In this document: piece after piece, positions 47,961 through 59,748 of the stretch | How positions within the stretch are numbered: position 1 is the first letter of the stretch | Layout of the letters: every line of letters begins with the position of its first letter | Origin: Aquilaria yunnanensis | Lineage: Eukaryota > Streptophyta > Magnoliopsida > Malvales > Thymelaeaceae | Direction of reading: 5' to 3' | Length of the DNA stretch: 64,000 nt | Assembly (NCBI GenBank): GCA_039654915.1 | Contig: CM077594.1 | Location: 47,321,001 to 47,385,000 of the forward strand | Notes under the pieces: model-generated | Seen by the model: only the letters and a program-made list of their open reading frames with translations | The model's database searches: none | What the model was told of the DNA's origin: nothing | Program-made: the position numbers and the translations under genes

Positions 47961-49150
47961 TTGGCTCGTAAGTGAGGTCATACTCTCCGAGTTCGATACA
48001 CCATTTTCATAATCTTCCCGAATGCTCTACTCTTTTCATTACGTCGCGTAAAGGAAAATTACTTCGAACGGTGATGGTGTGTCCTTGGAAGTAGGGTCGC
48101 AACCTTCTTCCTGCGAGTACTAAGGCGTAGATAGCCTTTTGGAGCAATGGATATCTGATCTCTGTGCCATGTAGGGACTTGCTTACATAATATACTGGCC
48201 ATTGTCTCCCACCTTCTTCTTTTACTAGGACCGAACTCACGGCTTTTTCAGTGACTGCGAGGTAGAGGATGAGGGGCTCTCCTTCCCGAGGCTGCCGAAG
48301 TGTTGGTAGGTGAGTTAGGTAGTTTTTAGGCTCATCCCAAGCTTTCTGGCATTCTTGATTCCATGGATGCTCCTGGGTTCCGGAGGTGCCTTTGCCCTTG
48401 GGGGCTTTGGCGAGTACTTTGAAGAACGGTCGACATCGGTCGCCGTACCTGGAGATGAACCTACTGAAGGAAGTGATTCTTCCGGTGAACCTTTGTATAT
48501 CTTTGATGGATGTGGGTGTTTAGAATTTAGCAGGGCTTTGACTTTTTAAGGGTTGGCATCTATTCCCCTTTCTGATACCATAAACCCAAGAAACTTTCCC
48601 GCACTTACCTCGAACACACACTTCTCGAGATTGAGATGTATGCCAAACTCCCAAAGTCGTTGGAAGGTTTCTTCTAAGTCGGTGATATGATTACTGGGCA
48701 TTCTGCTTTTGACTATCATGTCATCAATGTATACTTCCATGTTTCTCCCGATCTGAGAATCAAATACCTTATTCATCAGCCTTTGATAGGTGGCCCCTGC
48801 ATTTTTTAGCCCAAAGGGCATTTTGATATAGCAGTAGGTACCCATTTCCGTGATGAAGGCCATTTTCTTTTCATCTTTGGGGCTCATCCGAATTTGATGA
48901 TATCCACTAAAGGCATCGAGGAAGCTGAGAAGCCCGTATTCGGCGGTTGCATCTACCAACTGGTTTATGGCTGGCAAGGGGTAAGAGTCCTTTGGGCAGG
49001 CGTCATTCAGATTTTGATAGTCGATGCACATTCGGAGTTTTCACTCCCTTCTTTCGTGGCGATAACCACGTTGCTGAGCCATTCGGGGTATTTTACTTCT
49101 CTTATTACCCCGGCCTCTATGAGGCAATTGACTTTGGTTTTACCTTAGGA
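47961..49150 (-). pseudogene. M2 reverse transcriptase with linked RNase H
   Basis: MCIDYQNLNDACPKDSYPLP, LSFLDAFSGYHQIRM, MPFGLKNAGATYQRL and a YIDD catalytic box (Ile for the Val in M1 and X), then KFLGFMVSERGIDANP. The RNase H part has WPVYYVSKSLHG. A 1-nt loss near 49040 and a stop near 48546 interrupt the frame. Confidence 0.9.
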
Positions 49151-49576
49151 ATTCTTATGGGCTGATAGACATCATTTTTTCTTTCAAACTGGTCTGGCGT
49201 TCTGTCGCACTTTAAGACTGTGGTGGATTATGCAGGGATTGACCCCAGGCATATCCCTGGGCGAGTAGGCAAATAGATCTTTGTTCATAAGCAAGAAAGA
49301 TACAACCCTCTTTTTGTCATCCCCGGCCAATTTTTTCCCGACTCGGGTGCTTCAGCCAGGGTTCAGTTCTACATCTTCTGTTTCTACTTTTTTCAGGCTT
49401 TCATTTTCTTCCTTTACTGTCTCTTCGCCCGTCATGACTGTTTTTTCCTCCATCAAAGTCTGTACTTGGATCTTTGCTGGGCTTTGTCTAGCTTTTGTGA
49501 AGACCTTTCTGACTTCAGTTTGGTCGATGAAGATCACCGCATCTCCGTCTTTGGTTTCAAAGGTGACTGTTAGGTA
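49151..49576 (-). pseudogene. M2 protease C-terminus and linker
   Basis: YLTVTFETKDGDAVIFIDQTEVRKVFTKARQSPA and an acidic linker, continuing the protease of 56738-57334 once A5 is removed. Broken near 49352 and 49200. Confidence 0.82.
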
Positions 49577-51661
49577 CTTCATGTCACACCTCACTCAGGC
49601 CCTGGCCTATAAGTTTCTAATTTAACTTACTAGCCCATCTCCAAAATTAGGTTTCTAGCATTCGGCCAAGCAAACTATGGCAACATTAAGTCTTATTTTC
49701 TTAAGTTGAGAGGCCTGGGAGGTGGCCCAGGTGGCTTTAAAACAAGTCCAACAAATACTTGCAGCAAAGGCAAAGCCCAATACCACTAACTTGCACAACA
49801 AGCAAGGTTTTAATTGATTACTTGCATAACAAGCAAGGCAACACTTAAAGGGGTTTTAAGTGCATAAATGGTGTGCAATCAAGTGTACTACTTATATGAC
49901 AATAAAAGGCACACAGAAGGTATTTTTGTTTGAAAACCCAATGCAAAATGCACATGATCTTCTCGGCCTACAAAGTTACTCATGGAGGTTCGTAATACTT
50001 AGCCACTAAAAGTCCATACTTAATCACATAAAAGTGCCCAACCTTGGCCCATAACAACCACATATAAATACAAGCTCAAAACCATCCATAAGTCCATACA
50101 TAACTTGGCATCCAAGATCCACAAAACCAACAACAAACTAGGTATCCAAGACTACACATATGTACAATCCAAAAAGGTAGTCTCCTAGCATCTAACATGG
50201 CTATACATGCCAAGCATCCATAAGTAGTTCATGCCAAGTTACATACAAACCGAGACCATTAATGGTCAAACAGAACTTTGAGAATTCCATAGAAAAGTAC
50301 ACACTGTAACACCAACCCAATTGCCTGATTCATTGTCATGAAAGCAAATACTATGATCAGAGCCAAAGTCCAAGTATCCATAGCTTTCCTAGACAAGTCT
50401 CCAATTACAACTTGCATACTTATCACATAAGTCTCAACCAACCAAAAATATAAAACTTGTAATGTACTAGAACTAATAAGCCAAACACACATTGGCACAT
50501 ACCTTGGAAAACAAGCAAACAAGCACTAAACACAAGTACAGAGCAAGCTAGTACTACTCAGGCTGAATGTCTTTGCCTGAAAATAAAAAGATGGGCAGTG
50601 AGTAAAACTCAGTAGAATTCACTTCCATATAAACAACTCAATCATGAGTCAATTTAGTTAAGCTGAGTATTCACTCAAAGCTTAACCTCCCGTTAGCTTA
50701 GCTCAACCTGCAAAACAGACACAAAGACAAAGATATACATGAAAAATATTCACAATATCCTGAATTTGGTTAGCAAGCACATGGAAAGCACCAAAGCACA
50801 CAAGAACACACACACACTCCACATTTTGCTCTCGGCCCAAATAGACATACATGTACCCATGTGCACATTGCACACAACACACCATCAAACATTCCACTTC
50901 CACTTAGAACTCCAAAATGCTAAGTAAATAGGCCATATTTACTTGCATTTCTAGTACATGTACATTAGTTAATTAGCTAATCAACAATTCAACAGAGTGA
51001 AAACTCAATAGCCCATCAAGCAACTAAGGTCATTTGGCAAATTTTAACAATCACTTAGTCACTCTAAACACTTGAACCACGGTAATTCACCAAGCAATAT
51101 CAAGTGTTAGTGAATCCTACCTCAAGAGCTTTCGGTCTCAAGCCAAACTTCAAATGCCCAAGTGTTCTTCAATCACAATGCCTACCATAACAATACATAG
51201 GCATCAACAACACTTACTCATGGACTAACTACCATGATTTCAATGAAGAACACTACAATATACAAGCTTAAGCTCTCGGTCACAATGCCCATTGCCAAAC
51301 ACTAATGTTCTTCACCCATCCAATCCAACATACAATCACCTAAACATCATTAATCAACGTTCATGGCACCATTACCATGCAATTAGATGAAGAACATAGG
51401 ATTACCTCAAAATGAGCTTCTCGGCCAAATGCTAACTTGCACTCATTGATGTTCCTTGCTCAAAATAGCCTAGCATAAGATCACATAGGCACCAATTAAC
51501 CTTAATCATGGACTAATTTCCATGTACACAACGAAGAACATCAAGATTACTCATCCAACACTTTCGGCCAACAAAGAACTTTCAAACCAACACATAGTTT
51601 GCTCTAATAGCTCAACCAACTTCAATTAAACTCTTAAACTCCTTGTTCATGGAAGAAATAC

Positions 51662-54600
51662 TGTTACACCCGGAAAGGGCTAAATGACTAAGTCTCGGGT
51701 TAAAAGGATTAGTGGAAATAAAAAGTTTCCTAATTTGGAAACTTAGCAATTAAATTGAGGAGACATGGAAATTTTTCCTAATTGGGAATTGAGCTTGGTA
51801 AGCTCGGGAGATCTTAAATTAATTATGAAATGGGCATAATGAGTGTTGGACACTCTAGTATTTTTCTTGGCTTAGGCCAAGATTTTGGTGATGAAAATGG
51901 CAAATTATGAAGTTGAGGGACTCAATTGAAGAATTGAAGAAAGATGGAGGACTAAAGGTGAGATTTGGCCAATTTTCATGGCATATTGTGCCATGGCCGG
52001 CCATCACATGAATTTTGCTATTTAAAATTGCCACATAAGCCTCCACCCACATTATTTAAATTGCCCACATGGATTTGACCTCACCATCACCATAAACAAA
52101 TATTTTGCCCACCATTTTTGACTAGTCTTTGTCTCCCACTTTATATTATTTTATTTCTCCTCACCATCACTTGTCAAATCAATTCTTTAATGAACATTTG
52201 ACTATTCTCCCATCCATTTGAATCAAAAATTTGGCCATACCACAAAAACTAAACAAAATGGCGCCTTGAAGGAAACAAATGGATTGTTTAATGGGTTTTC
52301 TTTCCTTGATGGGACATCACCTTCTTTTGTCCAAAAGATTATTAGCAATTGACTAGCTTTCCTCCCATTTGAATTGTTGACCGGCCATTCATCATAAATG
52401 TACATTTGATACGCATTTGGTTTGCATTTCTCCCTCATTTGCTAGCATAATGGCCGCCCATCATCATTTCATTCTCATTTTCATTTCATCTCTCTCTCTC
52501 TAAGCCATACGCTCTCCCTTCTCTCTAAGTTCAGCCATGAAAGTTCTCCCAAGCTTCATCTTCTTCCTTCATCCTACCTCTCGGCCATGGCTAGAATCAC
52601 CCACTCTCAGACATGCAAACTCATATCCTTTATGATATCAAGCTCCTAAACACGTCTAGAGTGAGAACCAAGTGAGAAATCAAAGAAAACCCATGAAGAA
52701 ATGCTCGTGAAGTTTCGGCCTTAGTGAGAAATTGGTGTTCTTGAGCTCACCGTAAGAGCTCCTTACATGCATGGCATTTCTAAGCCATGAGGAGCAAGAG
52801 AAACAAGGAAAACATCAAGAAAGAACAAGTGAAGATTCGGCCAAAACAAGGTTGTAAGTGAATCATGTTTTTCATTGTTGATTTCTTGTGTTTTGAGCTA
52901 GATATTACTTTTTAATGCTTTGTATATGCTGGATTTTTGCAAGGAAAAGCTCTTGAAGATTCGGCCATGGAGGATTTATAGTGCTCTTGGACTCAACTTG
53001 AGAGTTCAAGGCATGCATGGCACTTTTAAGCCATGAAAAGCAAGGAAATGGAGGAGAACTCAAAGAAAAGCAAGGAGCAACTTTCGGCCATGAATGTCCA
53101 TGGTATTTTGAGGCTTGAAACCAAGTGTTCTTGGTGCCTCGAGGCTTGTATAGCCATTCCAACCAAGGAATCAAGCAAAGGATGCAAAGAAAAGCAAGGA
53201 ACAAATTCAGCCAAATGGGTATTTTGGCTTGCATGTGCACTTTTCCAAGTGTTCTTGGTAGTGAAGATGTTCTTGTGAGTGTGCATGATAATGGTCAAAA
53301 TTTGAATGTGAAAAGAGGAGTTTTGCAAGCAAAATCAAGCCATGGAGGATTCGGCCATATGTGGTTTTTAATGTCTTGGCATGTTAGCCATGTGGAGCCA
53401 AGTGTTCTTGGCATGTTTTTGAGTCCTAGATGACTTGTACAAGCAAAAATCACAAAGAAGAAATGAAGCATCCATTTGGCCATGGTGCCAATTTTTGGTG
53501 GATGTGTGTTAACCAAGTATTTTGGTGGCAAAAGTGTTCACAATGGAAATTTGGGACTAAAGTGGCAAAGAAGAATTCAAGAACAATTTTGTCAACAATT
53601 GTTCTTCAGGTACTTAAGTGAAAAAGTTAATATAGGCCCAAGTCCTGGAAATGTAATATTGGGCCTAAAGGCTAAATTGGGCTAAATCCTGAAAATGTTA
53701 ATATAGGCCCAAGTCCTGGAAATGTAAGCTAGGCCTAAAATTATGAAAAGGTAAAATTGGGCCTAAGTGATAAATGGGCCAAATCCTGAAAAGGTAAAAT
53801 TGGGCCTAAATGTTAAGTTGGGCCAAGTCCAGAAAAGAAATTAAAAGGCCAAGTGGGCCTGAGTTAATTAAAAGGCCAAGCAGGCCTGGATTAATAAAAG
53901 GCCAAGTGGGCCTGAGAAAATAAACAGGCCAAGTGGGCCTGAGTTCCAGAGAAGGCCAATTGGGCCTGAACATCCAGAAAAAGGCCAAGGAGGGCCTCAG
54001 TTCACAGAAAGGCTAAGTGGGCCTTTACCTCCTTAAGTGAGGTTGAGTAAGCTAAACCAAGTATGCTTGGTAAATTATGGTTCTCTTGTTTAATAGAAAG
54101 CAATTAAGTAACTTGTTAGTATTTTGGGCTTTATAGGTCCATTATGGAAAAGATAAGTTCCAACAACAAACAAAGCAAAGCAAGGCAAAGACAATGAGCA
54201 AAAGGTTACACAAATGGTGGTAAGAATCCCTATACTCACTCTCTGCATGGTATATTTTCCATGACCTTTCATGGTGAGTATTAGTGCCCCTATGTGATGG
54301 TCAAAGAACCAAGTGACCATAGGTGTGCATGTCAGGGCTATGTGGTTGTTACTTTTTGTGAGGACTCATGATACTTTCTTAGTTGGATATTTGGGCACAT
54401 AAGTGCATAATGGGTGAGGTATTGTTGCTTTGGCAAATATGGTGTACTCATGAGTAATTAGCAAGCATTTAGGGCTAGGAATTGAGTTTGGCCAACTCAA
54501 TTCTCAAGCTAAGGAGCGCTCAGTAGGTTAAAAAAAATAAATGGCATGTCGGGATTAGTGGCATGGATTATGCTAATGCTTGCGATACCCACGATAACTT

Positions 54601-55862
54601 GGAACATGATGTACGAGGACAGTGTTGTGTGTGTTGAGTTGCATGCTTCTCTGAACCGTTGTTGTTTGTGCATGCTGACCCATATTATTATTGTTATTGT
54701 TATTGTGCTATATCTTGTGTTTTCTTTGTTTTAGTGTTTTCCTTTGCAGGAATATGGATTAATTGCCATTACATTCTTGGCACAAGTTTAGGCTTTGGAA
54801 GCCATATGATGACTTTGAAAGTCATGAGTATTTACCTCACTAGGCATTGGATGCCGTCAGGATTCTTACTGAGTTTTATAACTCACCCGCCCGGTTATAC
54901 CTTTTTCAGGAAATGGATGGCTTGATAGATCAAGCGTAGAGTACCAGAGTACTCGTTACAATGTGCTAAAGGGTTAGGTATGTGTATAGTGTTGCTCAAT
55001 ATATTCATTGGTTCAAAGAGACTTATGTGGTATAGATTGCTTGTGGATCAAGCTAATGTTGTGGACTTACCTGTGCAGGATATGGAGTCTAGAAGTTGTG
55101 GGAACAAGGTCTATTAAGCTGGAATGTGTTCCAAGTTGTTTTGAGTCGAGGTTTGGGTAGTATGAGAGCGTGGTCTGTAAAACCTGAACCTGGCTAATTA
55201 GAAACATATAGCATCCTTGGTATGTTTTCCAAGTGAGATGATGCTTGTTTGATGCACATTGTGATCATGATTAGCTTTGGATGATTATATGCCATGTTTG
55301 CATGGTTTTATGCAGATGGAATGCCATGATGGATATTCATGTTATGTGTACTAGACTTGGCTGATGCTCATGGACATAAAAATGTGTTTTCAAAATTGAT
55401 AATGAGATGGGCTTCTTTGTTGCCATGCATTGGATTAGTACACTTGATGGACACACATCCTATGCACTTAATGGATTAAGTGTACGCTTTACTTGTATTA
55501 CAAGTGTAATTGGTTGAGTATGTGCATCTAAGGAAAGATTTCTAGTGAATCTCGATATGCATGGATTTTGTTGCCTAGTTGTTAAGAGGGCATTTAAAGA
55601 CTTGATGTGCATGTGAACTGGCTAAGTGGTAAAGTTCATGAATGGAACACTTGAAATCCCACTTAGGTACTGGCTTGACTCTAAGGAGCACCCTAATAAC
55701 ATATTGAAGGTAAATAATCAATCAAGCTAGAACCAGAATAGATCTTGGACTCATGTCGTAGGTGCTCGTATTGAATAATAAAGCCCTTTCTGAATGAATA
55801 ACTTCCGCTGCAAGCTTTGATATTTGGGCCCAGATGGGCCAGGGGCAGTTTGGGGCGTGACA
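51662..55862 (+). mobile_element. B: very long solo LTR, 4201 bp, inside A5
   Basis: TGTTACACCCGG...GGGGCGTGACA with AATAC at 51657-51661 and 55863-55867. No coding domain, PBS or polypurine tract. Ends and the TGAGTT-TTAT-AACTCA hairpin (54870-54885) resemble family A. TCGGCC-type boxes at 52715, 52837, 52961, 53084, 53207, 53351 and 53476 (steps 122, 124, 123, 123, 144, 125). The ends recall Del/Tekay-type LTRs (inference). Confidence 0.9.
53620..54030 (+). repeat. GGCC-rich short repeat array in B
   Basis: First longer units with TTGGGCCTAA and TAGGCCCAAGTCCTGG (53628-53830), then about seven units of roughly 27-30 bp carrying AGGCCAAGTGGGCCTGAG (53840-54025). Each unit has inverted GGCC/GGCC ends. 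No coding sense. Confidence 0.8.
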
Positions 55863-55867
55863 AATAC

Positions 55868-56732
55868 CATGGAAATCAAGGAAACACGAAATACCTTAGA
55901 ATCCTAGCTTGATTTGGCTAGGCCCTTCAAGAAAACTCAAGAACAAAGCTTGATTCGAAGTAATCCAAGGCCGGAACAAGCATTCCAAGCTTAAATCCTT
56001 CAAGTGCTCTCAAGATTTGCTTGATTTCAAGACTAATTTCTAGGGAAGAGCTCAAGAACACTCTCGGCCAAATGAAAGCAAGGAAGCCCGAAAATGAACC
56101 AAATGGCCTTTGACTAGTTTCGGCCGAAGGGCATATGTGAAATGGTTAGCCAAATGCTAACTTTTGGCTTCCAATTCTTTGCATGAGACAATGTAGTCTT
56201 TAAGTTGTCAAGTTCACAAAGCCGCCACTAAAACTTGTGTCCAAGCTGACATTTAGGTCAATTCATGGCTTACAATGCCATGCACACATCAAACACAAGT
56301 ACGAAGGTGTCATAATTTCCTTGTATAACCGGCCATGTAACTAGCATAAAGACTAGTTAGTTTAACCAAATGACTAGTGAATAGTTCTTTAGTGGTAGAC
56401 AAGACTTGACTAGTAATCATTGTTGTCCACCAAATTTGGTCTAGTCTTGTACTAGTCACCCATAAATCTTGCATGGCCGAAATGATCAACTTAAAGTTGA
56501 TAGTTTTAATTGTACCACTCATTCAAGTGTACAATTTGATCCCCTTTCTCTGTTTCCTGTCTGTTTTTTTCCATAGTCTAATTTCTATGTGCAGTTTAGC
56601 CCTGAAAATCTTCAGCTTTACACATAGACCACTATACTAGTTTTCATAGTTCTCCTCATCCTTCCTTTATGCTTCTCTTTGTTTTCCTTTGTTTCTCTTG
56701 GCCTAAGCCAAGCACTTAGCAGGTACCTAACA
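55868..56732 (-). other. A5 sequence after B, no gene
   Basis: Continuation of family A: the modules with TCGGCC near 56064 and 56121 and the conserved CATAACCGGCCATGTAACTAG block. Short open frames here are LTR sequence. Confidence 0.75.
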
Positions 56733-56737
56733 CTTCA

Positions 56738-57334
56738 CGTCTAGGCGGACATTAAGATTGCCCTGAGTCTGCCTTTCGAGGATAGCATTGTAAGCCGATA
56801 GCACATCAATGACAATGAATCTGGTCATGACGGAGGCTATCAATTCTTCCTAGCTATGGGGCAAGATTCCTTTTAGCATTAGAGGCAGGTCGACGTATCC
56901 GAGGACCGGGAGCTTGAAGGGTCAGACGCCGAAGGTGGGGGAATTAACTGTGTGAGATTGCCTCTTGGAATGCCCAATTTAGGTAGTAGATGGGAAAAGA
57001 TGACATCAATGTTTGAGCCATCGTCGAGGAGTACCCTTTTGATGTCCCAATTTCCTATTCTTGTCTTGACAAGGAATGGGTCGTCGTGGAGGAACTTTAC
57101 TGTAGATCCATCTCTACGAATGAGTCTGCTTGGCGGGTTCCCGTATTCCATTACAGAGAATTCTCTTATCTTTCTCTTTCTCTTAGCCGAGGGTATCCCG
57201 ATAGTGATGGTTTGGATAACCCCTGCTGATGGTGGCAGATTCTTTCGAGGACTTCGGTCCCGACGTTTGTCCGAATCATACTCTTCGTCGTCCCCCCTCC
57301 TTTGTTCTTCCTTTCTTCCTTTTAGGGAAGGCAT
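56738..57334 (-). pseudogene. M2 gag-protease junction and protease N-terminal part
   Basis: MPSLKGRKEEQRRGDDEEYDSD, then VMEYGNPPSRLIRRDGSTVKF and the active site LLDDGSNIDVIFSHLLPKLG. A frameshift near 56940 follows. Continues at 49576 after A5. Confidence 0.85.
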
Positions 57335-58862
57335 CCATAAGTATCGGTGAAGTTGACCCTGCTTGATCAGGGATTCAATATATTTCCTTAATTGAAAACA
57401 ATCCTCAGTGTCATGGCCATGGTCTCGGTGAATTCATGTTCCTCTTATTTTTCGAGGTCATGGCCTTTGGCCTTGGAACTGTGGTTCCTTGCCTTTCTAG
57501 AACCATGAGGATGCTAACTCTTGTGGTGTTCAAGGGAATGAATGTCATTGGCCTTTTCCCCTTTTGTTTTTGGGACCTTTCCCCCTCATTCTGATGTCGA
57601 GGCTGATGGCTGGGCCATTCGGGGCATGGGTGCTCCCCTTTTGGTCCTCCCATTCTAAGCTGTTCGGCCATCATATGCTGCTCGACCCTTCTATAGAATT
57701 CCCCGATGGTGTCTGGGGGGTCTTTGGAAAGCTCATAGAAAAGCTGGGAGTCCCTCCGAAGTCCTCTAATCATAGCGAGGATGCGTATTTCTAGCCAAAA
57801 ATCTGGTACGCTCAGCGCCTCTCGGTCGAACCTTTCAACATAGTTGCGAATGGTCTCCCCACCTCGCTGGGCTATGTCGAACATTTGTGCTGGCATCTTG
57901 GTGGTTGGTCTACTGCCGATGAACTGTTGGGTGAAGGCAGTGGATAACTCCTGAAAAACTTAGCAAGCTCCAGTGGGCCAGGGAGTTATACCATGCCGTT
58001 GCTGGACCAGAGAGTGTCACCTTGAAACACTTACAAAGGGTAGCGTCATCTACGCCGTGGAGTGCCATGCTTTGCTTATATTTCGTCAGGTGTGCCTGGG
58101 GGTCACTACGTCCATCATATGTTTCCAAACGCGGCACCCTCAAATCACTGGGCATGGGCGCCTCCACCACCTCCCACATGAAGTGTGACTCTTCTCCGGT
58201 GTAAGAATCAAACAGCCTGGACCAGACTGGTTTTTGGGAGATCTGCCTCTCAACCTTCTCCAATCTTCCCAGGATTTTCTCCATGAGGGCAGCTGTGTTA
58301 ACTTCTCCTTACTACCTAGTGCTTGCTGGTTATGGCAAATTTCTTCTCCTCCTCAGAAAATAACTTCGGTGCTGAGGAGACTAGGACCTTCGGTAAGGGG
58401 TTGCACTTCGTCGGTAGAAGGCTTTAGTTTCTTTTGGGGCTCCCCCCTGGTGGGTTGTGCTCCCACCAGTTCATTCTCTGTTGAGGACACATCGAGGGAG
58501 TCCCCACTCCGTAAACTTCGGTGTGTGGACCTTGAACTCCTCTCCCGACACGCAGCTGGGGGAAAGGCCCTTCGGTCTATAGGAGCTTGTGGCAACCTCT
58601 CGTCGAGCTGCTGTGTCATTTCGGTGATGATGGAGCACTGAAAGTCACACAAGAAGCCCATCGTCACCCTTAGAGGACGGTCATCTTCCAGTACAGAAGC
58701 TTCTGCCACAGGCTGTGTGGCCGCCGGCTGAGCATCGGGCGCCGAGGGGGACTTGAGGAGCCCTTTGTCCTTTGAGCGCCGAGTCTCTACGAGGATGACC
58801 TGGGGTAAGTTTCCCACAGATGGTGCCAAGTGATGCCCATCAGCATCTCCACTATGTGTCAT
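57335..58862 (-). pseudogene. M2 gag
   Basis: ATG at 58862-58860 in the LTR opens MTHSGDADGHHLAPSVGN across the PBS. The gag domain is at 58190-57700 (LETYDGRSDPQAHLTKYK, ATAWYNSL, AQRGGETIRNYVERFDREAL, GLRRDSQLFYELSKDP), then a basic tail and the zinc-knuckle-like block near 57400. A frameshift near 57960 and others near 57425 break it. Better preserved than X gag over its first 190 codons. Confidence 0.87.
58811..58828 (-). other. M2 primer binding site
   Basis: TGGCACCATCTGTGGGAA on the - strand, 2 nt from the LTR; differs from X/W by two G-to-A changes. Confidence 0.85.
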
Positions 58863-59748
58863 GATAAGGGTGGCAGGATCTTTTAGTGATTGAAGAGCGT
58901 CCGACGAGGGTGCGCTGTAGTAGGAACACTTGGAAAACACAGAAAGTAAGGGCTATGAGGTCCCTGGAGTGTTTTTCGGGGAGGAATCTCCGACGCCCAA
59001 GTCAGTGGGGAATATCAGCAAAGAGGGAAGGCAGAGGTTGTATTCTGCAGAGAGAGAGCCATTTTCCCACTAATGCCTTCCATTATTTATAGGAGGTAGA
59101 TGGGAGAAGTCTGTTTTGCCATTAAGCTATCCAGATCATAACACGTGTTTGGCTGGATGCGACTTGTACCTCTAGAGGGACCCTCAGCCGATCGCAGGCC
59201 ATTCGGCCGAACGCCTATGTCCTTCGAGGACGGAGTGTCAGAGCGTGTCTGGGGGCGGCGTGTCGGGAACCATATGGCTACGGTGTGTCAGTGACTCATA
59301 ATCTGTCAAACGGCATGTCCACGTGGCCTTCCAAGGTGACCGAATTCCTATGAGGTTTAGGAGTTCCTCGGGGAGGTGATCGTCTTCGGAAGGAGGTCCC
59401 TTGCTTTTTGCGAGACACCTTCAACTGGGCGCTCCAAAGGTTAGGCTCGAATCCTTGGCGATGGTACTCCCGAGGCTATGTCCCGAAGGTGGTCCAAAGG
59501 ATGACCGAAGACGGTCTTAGGCACGTGGAGTCATTCCGAGGTTATCCTCAAGAGAAGTGATGACCCTTTATGCCCGAAGTTTATCTGACATGTCCCCCAA
59601 AGGCAACGCTTATCCGGCTTGTCCAAGGGTGATTGAGGCCCTCTCTTTACCAAGGTCAGGTCGTCTGTTCCTGACCAAAGGTGATGCGTTGGTCTACGAG
59701 GATGTGCATGCGTGAGGTCCTTCAGGGGTGTTTGCCCTTCGGCTATCA
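58831..59748 (-). repeat. M2 5' LTR, 918 bp
   Basis: On the - strand it starts TGATAGCCGAAGGG (59748) and ends GGGCATCA (58831). TATAAATA at 59091-59084; U5 motif at about 59012-58958; ATG 32 nt from the end. CCTAC at 59749-59753 is the expected right target duplication. Confidence 0.9.

Larger units (their letters stand above)
49582..56732 (-). mobile_element. A5: solo LTR, family A, 2945 bp without B, inside M2 protease
   Basis: TGTCACACC...TACCTAACA on the + strand, flanked by CTTCA at 49577-49581 and 56733-56737. Same layout as the other A copies: stem CCTGGG / CCCAGG near 49711 and TGAGT-AAA-ACTCA near 50598. Interrupted by B at AATAC. Its insertion site is 33 bp from the homologous A1 site in M1. 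Confidence 0.9.
25698..59748 (-). mobile_element. M2: Ty3/gypsy (Tat lineage) retrotransposon, minus strand, split by c1, c2, A4, A5
   Basis: Read on the - strand from the right: 5' LTR 58831-59748, PBS, gag, protease (cut by A5), RT, two RNase H, integrase to 46182, then the antisense gene (which reads + strand: 25928-26482, 40728-40832, 45228-45815) and a probable 3' LTR start at 25698-25924. The 5' LTR ends at TGATAGCC (inverted, 59748) and CCTAC of the copia host follows. The left end is outside the window. All frames are broken. Confidence 0.87.
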
